Origin: Neisseria uirgultaei
GTDB lineage: Bacteria > Pseudomonadota > Gammaproteobacteria > Burkholderiales > Neisseriaceae
DNA: 48,079 nt
Reading direction: 5' to 3'
Assembly: GCF_962719845.1 (NCBI RefSeq)
Contig: NZ_CAUIYF010000013.1
Coordinates: 1 to 48,079 of the forward strand
This document shows, piece by piece, positions 10,270 to 18,660 of the stretch (position 1 is its first letter; each line of letters begins with the position of its first letter). The position numbers were made by a program, and so were the translations under genes. The notes beneath the pieces were generated by a model. It was given only the letters and a program-made list of their open reading frames with translations. It was not told the origin of the DNA and made no database searches.

Positions 10270-10424
10270 TATAGTGGATTAACAAAAATCAGGACAAGGC
10301 GACGAAGCCGCAGACAGTACAAATAGTACGGAACTGATTCACTTGGTGCTTCAGCACCTTAGAGAATCGTTCTCTTTGGGCTAAGGCGAGGCAACGCCGT
10401 ACCGGTTTTTGTTAATCCACTATA
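10270..10424. repeat. Full-length Correia element (CREE)
   Basis: A 155-bp element bounded by TATAGTGGATTAACAAAAA and its inverted copy ending TTAATCCACTATA, with the usual internal GC-rich hairpin segments. It begins 200 bp upstream of metP and may carry outward promoter or RNase III signals, as known for the family. The opposite-orientation copy is at 13667-14018. Confidence 0.95.
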
Positions 10425-10449
10425 CAAAAACCACTCCATAAACTTCCCC

Positions 10450-11300
10450 GTCATTCCCGCAAAAACAGAAAAACAAAAACCTAAAGTCCCGTCATTCCCG
10501 CGCAGGCGGGAATCCAGACCCCCAACGCGACAGGAATCTATCGGAATAACCGAAACCGGACGAACCTAGATTCCCGCTTTTGCGGGAATAACGGCGGAAA
10601 GGTTGCTGTTTTTCCGATAAATTTCTATGGTGGAATATTAAATTTCCGATACATTCCTACAATATTTAAATTCGTCATTCCCGCAAAAACAGAAAAACAA
10701 AAACAGAAACCTAAAGTCCCGTCATTCCCGCGCAGGCGGGAATCCAGACCCCCAACGCGGCAGGAATCTATCAGAAATAACCGAAACCGGACGAACCTAG
10801 ATTCCCGCTTTCGCGGGAATGACGGCAGAGAGGTGCTGTTTTCCCGATAAATTTCTATGGTGGAATATTAAATTTCCGATAAATTCCTACAATATTTAAA
10901 TTCGTCATTCCCGCAACAACAGAAAAACAAAAACCTAAAGTCCCGTCATTCCCGCATAGGCGGGAATCCAGACCCCCAACGCGGCAGGAATCTATCGGAA
11001 ATAACCGAAACCGGACGAACCTAGATTCCCGCTTTCGCGGGAATGACGGCGGAGAGGTGCTGTTTTTCCGATAAATTTCTATGGTGGAATATTAAATTTC
11101 CGATACATTCCTACAATATTTAAATTCGTCATTCCCGCAAAAACAGAAACCTAAAGTCCCGTCATTCCCGCGCAGGCGGGAATCCAGACCCCCAACGCGG
11201 CAGGAATCTATCGGAAATAACCGGAACCGGACGAACCTAGATTCCCGCTTTCGCGGGAATGACGGCGGAAAGGTTGCTGTTTTTCCAATAAATTTCTGTG
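10450..11300. repeat. NIME array: four tandem ~224-bp units with dRS3 repeats
   Basis: Units begin with GTCATTCCCGCAA at about 10450, 10674, 10904 and 11128 (spacings 224, 230, 224). Each holds dRS3-type inverted repeats (ATTCCCGCGCAGGCGGGAAT and ATTCCCGCTTTCGCGGGAAT class) separated by RS spacers such as CCAGACCCCCAACGCG. Differences between units are a few bases plus a small insertion (GAAAAACAAAAACA-type). This is the neisserial intergenic mosaic element pattern. With the Correia element it fills the 1.3-kb gap between metP and groEL; no gene was seen there. Confidence 0.95.
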
Positions 11301-11423
11301 GCTTTTTTGTTTTTTGGGATGGCGGGAAATAAAACAAAAGCGTGCGTATCAAAAAACAACAATGCAAAGAACGGCGTTGGCAATTTTAAGGTTTGCGCCT
11401 TAGCCGCACTTATTCGCAAAAAA

Positions 11424-11451
11424 AAACCGCACGGCGTTGACCGTGCGGTTT
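11424..11451 (-). terminator. Rho-independent terminator of groEL
   Basis: On the minus strand AAACCGCACGG, a 6-base loop and CCGTGCGGTTT are followed by a run of T. It is the classic hairpin-plus-T-tract 29 bases past the groEL stop. Confidence 0.93.
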
Positions 11452-11479
11452 GTTGTCTGAAGTCTTCAGACGGCATTTC

Positions 11480-13114
11480 TTACATCATGCCGCCCATACC
11501 GCCCATGCCCCCCATATCGGGCATAGCCGGTTTTTCTTCAGGGATTTCGGCAATCATGCAATCGGTCGTCAGCATCAGGCCGGCGATGGATGCGGCGTGT
11601 TGCAGCGCGGAACGGGTTACTTTGGCAGGGTCGAGTACGCCCATTTCGATCATGTCGCCGTATTCGCCGCTGCCGGCGTTGTAACCGTAGTTGCCTTTGC
11701 CTTCCAATACTTTGTTCACGACCACGCTAGGTTCGCCGCCTGCATTGGCAACGATTTGGCGCAGCGGAGACTCGACGGCGCGCAAGACGATTTGTACGCC
11801 TGCGTCTTGGTCGGCATTGCCGGTGTGCAGGTTTTCCAAAGCAGCACGGGCGCGCAACAGGGCTACGCCGCCGCCGGCAACCACGCCTTCTTCAACGGCT
11901 GCGCGGGTAGCGTGCAGCGCGTCTTCCACGCGGTCTTTTTTCTCTTTCATTTCGACTTCGGTCGCCGCGCCGACTTTAATCACTGCCACGCCGCCTGCCA
12001 GTTTGGCAACGCGCTCTTGCAGTTTTTCTTTGTCGTAATCGCTGGTTGCGGTTTCGATTTGTTGGCGGATTTCGGCAACACGCGCTTCGATTTGGGCTGC
12101 GTCGCCGAAGCCGTCGATGATGGTGGTGTTTTCTTTACCGATTTCGATGCGTTTGGCTTGACCCAAGTCTTCCAAAGTGGCTTTTTCCAGAGACAGGCCG
12201 ACTTCTTCGGAAATCACTGTGCCGCCGGTCAGGATAGCGATGTCTTGCAGCATCGCTTTGCGGCGGTCGCCGAAGCCCGGAGCTTTAACGGCAACGGTTT
12301 TCAGAATGCCGCGAATGTTGTTCACCACCAAAGTCGCCAAGGCTTCGCCTTCTACGTCTTCAGCGATAATCAACAGCGGACGGCTGGCTTTTGCCACTTG
12401 TTCCAGAACGGGCAGCAGGTCGCGGATGTTGCTGATTTTTTTGTCGAACAACAATACAAATGGGCTGTCCAGGCCGGCGATTTGTTTTTCCGCATCGTTG
12501 ATGAAGTAAGGGGACAGGTAGCCGCGGTCGAACTGCATACCTTCAACCACGTCCAGCTCGTTTTCCAAAGATTTGCCGTCTTCAACGGTAATCACGCCTT
12601 CTTTGCCGACTTTTTCCATCGCTTCGGCGATAATCGCGCCGACTTGTTCGTCAGAGTTGGCGGAAATAGAGCCGACTTGGGCGATTTCTTTGGAAGTGTC
12701 GCAAGGTTTGGCGATGTTTTTCAGCTCGTCAACCAAAGCGGCAACGGCTTTGTCGATACCGCGTTTCAGGTCGGTCGGGTTCATACCTGCGGTAACGTAT
12801 TTCATACCTTCGGCAACGATGGATTGCGCCAATACGGTGGCGGTAGTCGTACCGTCGCCCGCCACGTCGTTGGTTTTGGACGCGACTTCTTTCACCATTT
12901 GCGCGCCCATATTTTCAAACTTGTCTTTCAATTCGATTTCTTTTGCAACAGACACACCGTCTTTAGTGATGTGCGGGCCGCCGAAAGCGCGGTCAAGTAC
13001 CACGTTGCGGCCTTTAGGGCCCAAAGTTACGCGCACGGCGTTTGCCAGAATGTTCACGCCGTTTACCATTTTTTGGCGGACTTCATTGCCGAACTGTACG
13101 TCTTTTGCTGCCAT
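11480..13114 (-). CDS. groEL: 60-kDa chaperonin GroEL
   Basis: GroEL forms the double-ring ATP-driven folding chamber with GroES. The 544-aa protein has the ATP-site motif AGDGTTTAT (about 85-93) and the flexible C-terminal tail of GGM repeats (MGGMGGMGGMM). Its sequence starts MAAKDVQFG with GGAG upstream of ATG. It follows groES on the same strand after 92 bp, in which an inverted DUS pair lies. That hairpin could reduce read-through, but the standard groESL operon order is kept. A strong terminator closes it. Confidence 0.98.
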   Translation of the reverse strand: MAAKDVQFGNEVRQKMVNGVNILANAVRVTLGPKGRNVVLDRAFGGPHITKDGVSVAKEIELKDKFENMGAQMVKEVASKTNDVAGDGTTTATVLAQSIVAEGMKYVTAGMNPTDLKRGIDKAVAALVDELKNIAKPCDTSKEIAQVGSISANSDEQVGAIIAEAMEKVGKEGVITVEDGKSLENELDVVEGMQFDRGYLSPYFINDAEKQIAGLDSPFVLLFDKKISNIRDLLPVLEQVAKASRPLLIIAEDVEGEALATLVVNNIRGILKTVAVKAPGFGDRRKAMLQDIAILTGGTVISEEVGLSLEKATLEDLGQAKRIEIGKENTTIIDGFGDAAQIEARVAEIRQQIETATSDYDKEKLQERVAKLAGGVAVIKVGAATEVEMKEKKDRVEDALHATRAAVEEGVVAGGGVALLRARAALENLHTGNADQDAGVQIVLRAVESPLRQIVANAGGEPSVVVNKVLEGKGNYGYNAGSGEYGDMIEMGVLDPAKVTRSALQHAASIAGLMLTTDCMIAEIPEEKPAMPDMGGMGGMGGMM

Positions 13115-13158
13115 TTCAATTCTCCAAAAATCATTAAAACTGTCTGATAAAACCGTTT

Positions 13159-13195
13159 ATGCCGTCTGAAGGCGGTTTGCCGCTTCAGACGGCAT
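13159..13195. terminator. DUS inverted pair inside the groES-groEL gap
   Basis: ATGCCGTCTGAA (13159-13170) and inverse (13184-13195), loop GGCGGTTTGCCGC. It lies between two co-transcribed genes, so it is probably a partial terminator or only an uptake site. No T-run follows on the minus strand. Confidence 0.6.
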
Positions 13196-13206
13196 CGTGT
13201 CCGTAT

Positions 13207-13497
13207 TTATTTTTCAACGATGCCGAAAATATCTTCTTCGCGCATTACCAACAGCTCTTCGCCGTCGGCTTTTACGGTTTGGCCGCTGTATTTGCCGAAA
13301 ATGATTTTGTCGCCGACTTTGACATCCAGCGGACGGCGCGCGCCGTCTTTACCGATTTTGCCCGCACCCACGGCGATCACTTCGCCCATGTCGGGTTTTT
13401 CGGCGGCCGCACCCGGCAAAACGATGCCCGATGCGGTTTTTTCTTCAGCTTCCAAGCGTTTGACGACAACGCGGTCGTGTAAAGGACGGATGGTCAT
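13207..13497 (-). CDS. groES: 10-kDa co-chaperonin GroES
   Basis: GroES caps the GroEL cavity. The 96-aa product starts MTIRPLHDRVVVKR and contains the mobile loop region KTASGIVLPGAA, and all conserved positions seem intact. The ATG at 13497 has GGAG upstream; the frame continues upstream but without a ribosome site. A heat-shock type promoter lies about 110 bases upstream (13607-13634). Confidence 0.98.
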   Translation of the reverse strand: MTIRPLHDRVVVKRLEAEEKTASGIVLPGAAAEKPDMGEVIAVGAGKIGKDGARRPLDVKVGDKIIFGKYSGQTVKADGEELLVMREEDIFGIVEK

Positions 13498-13606
13498 ATC
13501 TATGCTCCGATAAAATGGTTTGAAAACAATCATCTGCCCGAACGGTTCGGACAGATTGAAGTGGAAACCGGACAGCCGTCAGGCGGCTGCCCGTATTAGT
13601 CGGCAA

Positions 13607-13634
13607 AATTAGGGTGTGTGCGGGCAAATTCAAG
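13607..13634 (-). promoter_or_regulatory. Putative sigma-32 (RpoH) promoter of groES-groEL
   Basis: Read on the minus strand: CTTGAATTT, then a 14-base gap counted from CTTGAA, then CCCTAATT. This resembles the RpoH consensus (CTTGAAA, 11-16 bases, CCCCATNT). A short palindrome, GGCGGAAA/TTTCCGCC at 13638-13660, sits just upstream. The leader to the groES ATG would be about 100 bases. Confidence 0.6.
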
Positions 13635-13666
13635 TGAGGCGGAAAAAATTTATTTCCGCCGTTTTT

Positions 13667-14018
13667 TATAGTGGACTAACAAAAACCAGTACAGCGTTGC
13701 CTCGCCTTAGCTCAAAGAGAACGATTCTCTAAGGTGCTGAAGCACCAAGTGAATCGGTTCCGTACTGTTTGTACTGTCTGCGGCTTCGTCGCCTTGTCCT
13801 GATTTCCGTTCGTTTTCGGTTATTCCCGATAAATTACCGCCGTTTCTCGTCATTTCTTTAACCCTTCGTCATTCCCGCACAGGCGGGAATCTAGGTTCGT
13901 TCAGTTTCAGTCATTTCCGATAGATTCCTGCCACGTTAGGGGTTCTAGATTCCCACTTTTGCGGGAATGACGCGAAAAGGTTACTTTTCGTCATTCCCGC
14001 ATTTGTTAATCCACTATA
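13667..14018. repeat. Correia element split by a NIME insertion
   Basis: Positions 13667-13805 match the reverse orientation of the 10270-10424 element, up to CCTGATTT. Its last 17 bases, TTTGTTAATCCACTATA, are found only at 14002-14018. Together they make 156 bp, the length of an intact copy. About 196 bp of NIME DNA separate them. Confidence 0.85.
13806..14001. repeat. NIME block inserted in a Correia element
   Basis: Contains dRS3-type repeats ATTCCCGCACAGGCGGGAAT (about 13871) and ATTCCCACTTTTGCGGGAAT (about 13950), and ends at TCATTCCCGCA. Intervening RS sequence resembles that in the array at 10450. The short T tract at each junction prevents exact placement of the borders. The gap 13498-14212 between groES and fetA otherwise holds only the promoters described. 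Confidence 0.8.
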
Positions 14019-14094
14019 TTCCCGCCGTTTTTTACATTTCCGACAAAACCTGTCAACAAAAAACAACACTTCGCAAACAAAAACGATAATCAGC

Positions 14095-14126
14095 TTTGCA
14101 AAAATCCCCCCCCCTGTTAATATAAA
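14095..14126 (+). promoter_or_regulatory. fetA promoter with phase-variable poly-C tract (9 C)
   Basis: Nine C (14106-14114) lie between a -35-like TTTGCA (14095-14100) and a -10-like TATAAA (14121-14126). This matches the known phase-variable fetA promoter, in which slipped-strand change of the C number alters spacing and thus expression. With these hexamers the spacer is about 20 bases, longer than ideal; alternative -10 choices (TAATAT) shorten it. The expression state cannot be read from sequence alone. Confidence 0.88.
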
Positions 14127-14127
14127 T

Positions 14128-14150
14128 AAAAATAATTATTAATTATTTTT
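14128..14150 (+). promoter_or_regulatory. Putative Fur box of fetA
   Basis: AAATAATTATTAATTATTTTT-like AT-rich palindrome directly downstream of the -10 region. It resembles Fur sites, and fetA is known as iron-repressed. Match quality to a Neisseria Fur matrix was not computed. Confidence 0.5.
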
Positions 14151-14212
14151 CTTATCCTGCCAAATCTTAACGGTTTGGATTTACTTCCCTTCATACTCAA
14201 AAGGACGACTGA

Positions 14213-16348
14213 ATGAACGCCCCGTTTTTCCGCCTCAGCCTGCTCTCGCTCACACTTGCAGCCGGCTTTGCCCACGCGGCAGAAAATAATGCCAAGGTCG
14301 CATTGGATACCGTTACCGTAAAAGGCGACCGCCAAGGCAGCAAAATCCGTACCAACATCGTTACGCTTCAACAAAAAGACGAAAGCACCGCAACCGATAT
14401 GCGCGAACTCTTAAAAGAAGAGCCGTCCATCGATTTCGGCGGCGGTAACGGCACGTCCCAACATATGACCTTGCGCGGTATGGGTCAGAACTCTGTCGAC
14501 ATCAAGGTGGACAACGCCTATTCCGACAGCCAAATCCTTTACCACCAAGGCAGATTTATTGTCGATCCCGCTTTGGTTAAAGTCGTTTCCGTACAAAAAG
14601 GCGCGGGTTCCGCCTCTGCCGGTATCGGCGCAACCAACGGCGCGATCATCGCCAAAACCGTCGATGCCCAAGACCTGCTCAAAGGCTTGGATAAAAACTG
14701 GGGCGTGCGCCTCAACAGCGGCTTTGCCAGCAACGAAGGCGTAAGCTACGGCGCAAGCGTATTCGGAAAAGAGGGCAACTTCGACGGCTTGTTCTCTTAC
14801 AGCCGCAACGATGAAAAAGATTACGAAGCCGGCAAAGGCTACAAAAGTCCCAACGGCGGCAAAACCGTACCGTACAGCGCGCTGGACAAACGCAGCTACC
14901 TTGCCAAAATCGGAACAACCTTCGGCGACGGCGACCACCGCATCGTGTTGAGCCATATGAAAGACCAGCACCGGGGCATCCGCACTGTGCGTGAAGAATT
15001 TACAATCTTCGATTCCGACCCTACAAAAGACAGGCAGAAACCCTCATACCGTGAAACTACCCAATCCAACACCAACTTGGAGTACACGGGTAAAAACCTG
15101 GGCTTTGTCGAAAAACTGAACGCCAACGCCTATGTGTTGGAAAACGAACGCTATTCCGCCGATGACAGCGGCAGCGGTTACGCAGGCAATGTGGTCGGCC
15201 CTAACCATACCCGAATCGCCACTCGTGGTGCGAACTTCAACTTCGACAGCCGCCTTGCCGAACAAACCCTGTTGAAATACGGTATCAACTACCGCCATCA
15301 GGAAATCAAACCGCAAGCGTTTTTGAACGGCGAATTTGCAATAAAAGATAAAGATAATGCAACCCAGCCAGAAAAGGACAAAAACCGTGAAGATGAAAAA
15401 ATTGTCAAAGCCCACAAACTGTCCAACCCAGCCAAAACCGATACCGGCGCATATATCGAAGCCATTCACGACATCGGCGATTTCACGCTGACCGGCGGTT
15501 TACGTTACGACCGCTTCAAGGTGAAAACCCACGACGGCAAAACCGTTTCAAGCAGCAGCCTTAACCCGAGTTTCGGCGTGATTTGGCAGCCGCACGAACA
15601 CTGGAGCTTCAGCGCGAGCCACAACTATGCCAGCCGCAGCCCTCGCCTGTATGACGCGCTGCAAACCCACGGCAAGCGCGGCATCATCTCGATTGCCGAC
15701 GGCACGAAAGCCGAACGCGCGCGCAATACCGAAATCGGCTTCAACTACAACGACGGCACGTTTGCCGCCAACGGCAGCTACTTCTGGCAGACCATCAAAG
15801 ACGCGCTTGCCAATCCGCAAAACCGCCACGACTCTGTTGCCGTCCGTGAAGCCGTCAATGCCGGTTACATCAAAAACCACGGTTACGAATTGGGCGCGTC
15901 CTACCGCACCGGCGGCTTGACTGCCAAAGTCGGCGTAAGCCACAGCAAACCGCGCTTTTACGATACGCATCCTAAAAAACTGTTGAGCGCGAACCCCGAG
16001 TTTGGCGCACAAACCGGCCGCACTTGGACGGCTTCCCTTGCCTACCGCTTCCAAAATCCGAATCTGGAAATCGGCTGGCGCGGACGCTATGTTCAAAAAG
16101 CCGTGGGTTCGATATTGGTGTCAGGTCAAAAAGACCGCCAAGGCAAACTGGAAAACGTTGTACGCCAAGGTTTCGGTGTGAACGATGTCTTCGCCAACTG
16201 GAAACCATTGGGCAAAGACACACTCAATGTCAATCTTTCGGTTAACAACGTGTTCAACAAGTTCTACTATCCGCACAGCCAACGCTGGACCAATACCCTG
16301 CCGGGCGTGGGCCGTGATGTACGCTTGGGCGTGAATTACAAGTTCTAA
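14213..16348 (+). CDS. fetA: TonB-dependent ferric-enterobactin/siderophore outer-membrane receptor FetA (FrpB)
   Basis: FetA imports ferric siderophores across the outer membrane using TonB energy and is an immunogenic surface antigen. The 711-aa precursor has signal peptide ending AHA (about residue 22), TonB-box-like DTVTVKG, plug motifs (MRELLKEEPSIDFGGGNG; LRGMGQN), a beta barrel, and terminal aromatic YKF. An AT-rich stretch at about 15330-15430, coding a Lys/Asp/Glu-rich loop, is the likely variable loop used in typing; I cannot assign an allele. AAAGGA lies before ATG. Transcription is controlled by a poly-C promoter and probably Fur. It is followed by a DUS hairpin and the fetBCDEF transport genes. 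Confidence 0.97.
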   Translation: MNAPFFRLSLLSLTLAAGFAHAAENNAKVALDTVTVKGDRQGSKIRTNIVTLQQKDESTATDMRELLKEEPSIDFGGGNGTSQHMTLRGMGQNSVDIKVDNAYSDSQILYHQGRFIVDPALVKVVSVQKGAGSASAGIGATNGAIIAKTVDAQDLLKGLDKNWGVRLNSGFASNEGVSYGASVFGKEGNFDGLFSYSRNDEKDYEAGKGYKSPNGGKTVPYSALDKRSYLAKIGTTFGDGDHRIVLSHMKDQHRGIRTVREEFTIFDSDPTKDRQKPSYRETTQSNTNLEYTGKNLGFVEKLNANAYVLENERYSADDSGSGYAGNVVGPNHTRIATRGANFNFDSRLAEQTLLKYGINYRHQEIKPQAFLNGEFAIKDKDNATQPEKDKNREDEKIVKAHKLSNPAKTDTGAYIEAIHDIGDFTLTGGLRYDRFKVKTHDGKTVSSSSLNPSFGVIWQPHEHWSFSASHNYASRSPRLYDALQTHGKRGIISIADGTKAERARNTEIGFNYNDGTFAANGSYFWQTIKDALANPQNRHDSVAVREAVNAGYIKNHGYELGASYRTGGLTAKVGVSHSKPRFYDTHPKKLLSANPEFGAQTGRTWTASLAYRFQNPNLEIGWRGRYVQKAVGSILVSGQKDRQGKLENVVRQGFGVNDVFANWKPLGKDTLNVNLSVNNVFNKFYYPHSQRWTNTLPGVGRDVRLGVNYKF

Positions 16349-16366
16349 AACGCGCATCCCGAAAAA

Positions 16367-16395
16367 ATGCCGTCTGAAAGCCTTTCAGACGGCAT
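16367..16395. terminator. DUS inverted pair after fetA
   Basis: ATGCCGTCTGAA (16367-16378) and inverse (16384-16395) with a 5-base loop, 18 bases past the fetA stop. It may attenuate read-through into fetB. Confidence 0.75.
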
Positions 16396-16498
16396 CTGTT
16401 CTGATAATTTGATATAGGTTATCATTTATCCTTTCTAAAGCCGTTCCGGTTTGTCCGGTCGGCGGCTTTGCCCCAATATCCCCATTTTGGAGACACCT

Positions 16499-17464
16499 AT
16501 GTTGCGTTTGACCGCATTGACCCTCTGCACCGCCCTCGCCTTGGGCGCGTGTTCGCCGCAAAATTCCGACCCTGCCCCACAAGCCAAAGAACAGGCGGTT
16601 TCCGCCGCACAATCCGAAAGCGCGTCCGTTACCGTCAAAACCGCGCGCGGCGACGTTCAAATACCGAAAAACCCCGAACGTATCGCCGTTTACGATTTGG
16701 GTATGCTCGATACCTTGAGCAAACTGGGCGTGAAAACCGGTTTGTCCGTCGATACAAACCGCCTGCCGTATTTAGAGGAATATTTCAAAACGACAAAACC
16801 TGCCGGCACTTTGTTCGAGCCGGATTACGAAACGCTCAATGCCTACAAGCCGCAGCTCATCATCATCGGCAGCCGCGCCGCCAAGGCGTTTGACAAATTG
16901 AACGAAATCGCGCCGACCATCGAAATGACCGCCGATACCGCCAATCTGAAAGAAAGTGCCAAAGAGCGCATCGACGCGCTGGCGCAAATCTTCGGCAAAC
17001 AGGCGGAAGCCGACAAGCTGAAAGCGGAAATCGACGCGTCTTTTGAAGCGGCGAAAACTGCCGCACAAGGCAAAGGCAAAGGTTTGGTGATTTTGGTCAA
17101 CGGCGGTAAGATGTCGGCTTTCGGCCCTTCCTCACGTTTGGGCGGTTGGCTGCACAAAGACATCGGCGTTCCCGCTGTCGATGAATCGATTAAAGAAGGC
17201 AGCCACGGCCAGCCTATCAGCTTTGAATACCTGAAAGAGAAAAATCCCGACTGGCTGTTTGTCCTTGACCGCAGCGCGGCCATCGGCGAAGAGGGTCAGG
17301 CGGCGAAAGACGTGTTGAATAATCCGCTGGTTGCCGAAACAACCGCTTGGAAAAAAGGACAAGTCGTTTACCTCGTTCCCGAAACTTATTTGGCAGCCGG
17401 CGGCGCGCAAGAGCTGCTGAATGCGAGCAAACAGGTTGCGGATGCTTTTAACGCCGCGAAATAA
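16499..17464 (+). CDS. fetB: Siderophore ABC transporter substrate-binding lipoprotein FetB
   Basis: FetB binds ferric siderophore in the periplasm and passes it to the FetCDF transporter. The 321-aa precursor has a lipoprotein signal with lipobox LGAC (Cys18) and the helical-backbone fold of the FepB/FatB class (a YDLGMLDTLSKLG stretch early, PQLIIIGSRAAKAF mid-protein). I start at ATG 16499 because GGAG precedes it; upstream in-frame codons would hide the signal peptide. It follows fetA by 150 bp. The substrate class is inferred from the fetA linkage. Confidence 0.95.
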   Translation: MLRLTALTLCTALALGACSPQNSDPAPQAKEQAVSAAQSESASVTVKTARGDVQIPKNPERIAVYDLGMLDTLSKLGVKTGLSVDTNRLPYLEEYFKTTKPAGTLFEPDYETLNAYKPQLIIIGSRAAKAFDKLNEIAPTIEMTADTANLKESAKERIDALAQIFGKQAEADKLKAEIDASFEAAKTAAQGKGKGLVILVNGGKMSAFGPSSRLGGWLHKDIGVPAVDESIKEGSHGQPISFEYLKEKNPDWLFVLDRSAAIGEEGQAAKDVLNNPLVAETTAWKKGQVVYLVPETYLAAGGAQELLNASKQVADAFNAAK

Positions 17465-17481
17465 TAAAACGGCGGCATTCG

Positions 17482-17531
17482 ATGCCGTCTGAAACACGGA
17501 TGCAAACCGTTTCCTGTGTTTCAGACGGCAT
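17482..17531. terminator. Extended DUS hairpin between fetB and fetC
   Basis: ATGCCGTCTGAAACAC and GTGTTTCAGACGGCAT pair over 16 bases around an 18-base loop. It sits early in the 227-bp fetB-fetC gap and could act as an attenuator or mRNA stabiliser. The rest of the gap shows no gene. Confidence 0.65.
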
Positions 17532-17691
17532 TGCCCGATACGGGCGTTATCGCGGAAATGGCGGCAAGCGTTTTGATTGGAACTTGCCCCATCCTCTGCC
17601 CATACGGAGGCTTCAAACAAGGCTTTCCGCTCCGACGGTTCGGACTGCCTTGTTTGAATCTTCTACGCCGTAACACTTTTCCCTTCTGTTT

Positions 17692-18660
17692 ATGACTGCC
17701 AAACCTTTTTCCCTCAACCTGACCAACCTCCTGCTGCTGGCGGTATTGTTTGCCGTCAGCCTGTCGGTCGGTGTTGCCGATTTCCGCTGGTCTGATGTGT
17801 TTTCGCTGTCGGACAGCACCGAACTGATGCTGGTCAGCCGCCTGCCGCGCACATTCGCCATCGTGCTGACGGGTGCATCGATGGCGGTGGCGGGGATGAT
17901 TATGCAGATTCTGATGCGCAACCGTTTTGTCGAACCGTCGATGGCGGGCGCGGGTCAAAGCGCGGCTTTGGGCTTGCTGTTGATGACCTTGCTGCTGCCT
18001 GCCGCGCCGCTGCTGGCAAAAATGTCGGTTGCCGCCGTTGCCGCGCTGATCGGGATGTTGGTCTTTATGCTGCTGATCCGCCGCCTGCCGCCGACCGCGC
18101 AACTGATGGTGCCTTTGGTCGGGATTATTTTCGGCGGTGTGATTGAGGCGGTGGCCACCTTTATCGCGTATGAAAACGAAATGCTGCAAATGCTCGGCGT
18201 GTGGCAACAGGGCGATTTCTCCGGCGTGTTGCTCGGGCGGTATGAGCTGTTGTGGGCAACGGGGATTTTGGCTTTGTTTGCCTATTTGATTGCCGACCGG
18301 CTGACGATTTTGGGTTTGGGCGAAACGGTGAGCGTGAACTTGGGGCTGAACCGGACGGCGGTGTTGTGGTCGGGGCTGATTATTGTGGCTTTGATTACGT
18401 CGCTGGTCATTGTAACGGTCGGCAATATTCCGTTTGTCGGGCTGGTCGTGCCGAACATCATCAGCCGCCTGATAGGCGACAAACTGCGCCAAAGCCTGCC
18501 TGCGGTAGCCTTGCTAGGCGCGTCTTTGGTGTTGCTGTGCGACATTGTCGGACGCGTGATTGTGTTTCCGTTTGAAATCCCTGTATCGACTGTTTTCGGA
18601 GTCATGGGTACGGTGTTATTTTTGTGGCTTTTATTAAGGAAACCTGCTCATGCCGTCTGA
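17692..18660 (+). CDS. fetC: Siderophore ABC transporter permease FetC (FecCD family)
   Basis: FetC is one of two inner-membrane permeases of the siderophore importer. The 322-aa protein is very hydrophobic, with about nine spans. It shows the FecCD-family patterns RLPRTFAIVLTGASMAVAG (about 47-65) and GxxPFVGLVVP near the C terminus (GNIPFVGLVVPNIISR). No strong ribosome site precedes the ATG. Its final codons CAT GCC GTC TGA lie inside a DUS that also starts fetD, giving an 11-base overlap. Confidence 0.94.
   Translation: MTAKPFSLNLTNLLLLAVLFAVSLSVGVADFRWSDVFSLSDSTELMLVSRLPRTFAIVLTGASMAVAGMIMQILMRNRFVEPSMAGAGQSAALGLLLMTLLLPAAPLLAKMSVAAVAALIGMLVFMLLIRRLPPTAQLMVPLVGIIFGGVIEAVATFIAYENEMLQMLGVWQQGDFSGVLLGRYELLWATGILALFAYLIADRLTILGLGETVSVNLGLNRTAVLWSGLIIVALITSLVIVTVGNIPFVGLVVPNIISRLIGDKLRQSLPAVALLGASLVLLCDIVGRVIVFPFEIPVSTVFGVMGTVLFLWLLLRKPAHAV

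Noticed and set aside
10450..11300. Regular repeats suggesting a CRISPR array
   Set aside because: Units are about 224 bp and near-identical, with dRS3 inverted repeats. There are no short unique spacers and no cas genes.
11450..13147. A 565-codon open frame opposite groEL
   Set aside because: It is the antisense shadow of groEL: no domain, odd composition (rich in Phe and His), and it is fully covered by a conserved gene.
13638..13660. Palindrome GGCGGAAA/TTTCCGCC near the groES promoter as a heat-shock CIRCE element
   Set aside because: The sequence does not match CIRCE (TTAGCACTC, N9, GAGTGCTAA).
15330..15430. Assigning a FetA variable-region type
   Set aside because: The loop is visible but the allele list cannot be searched here.
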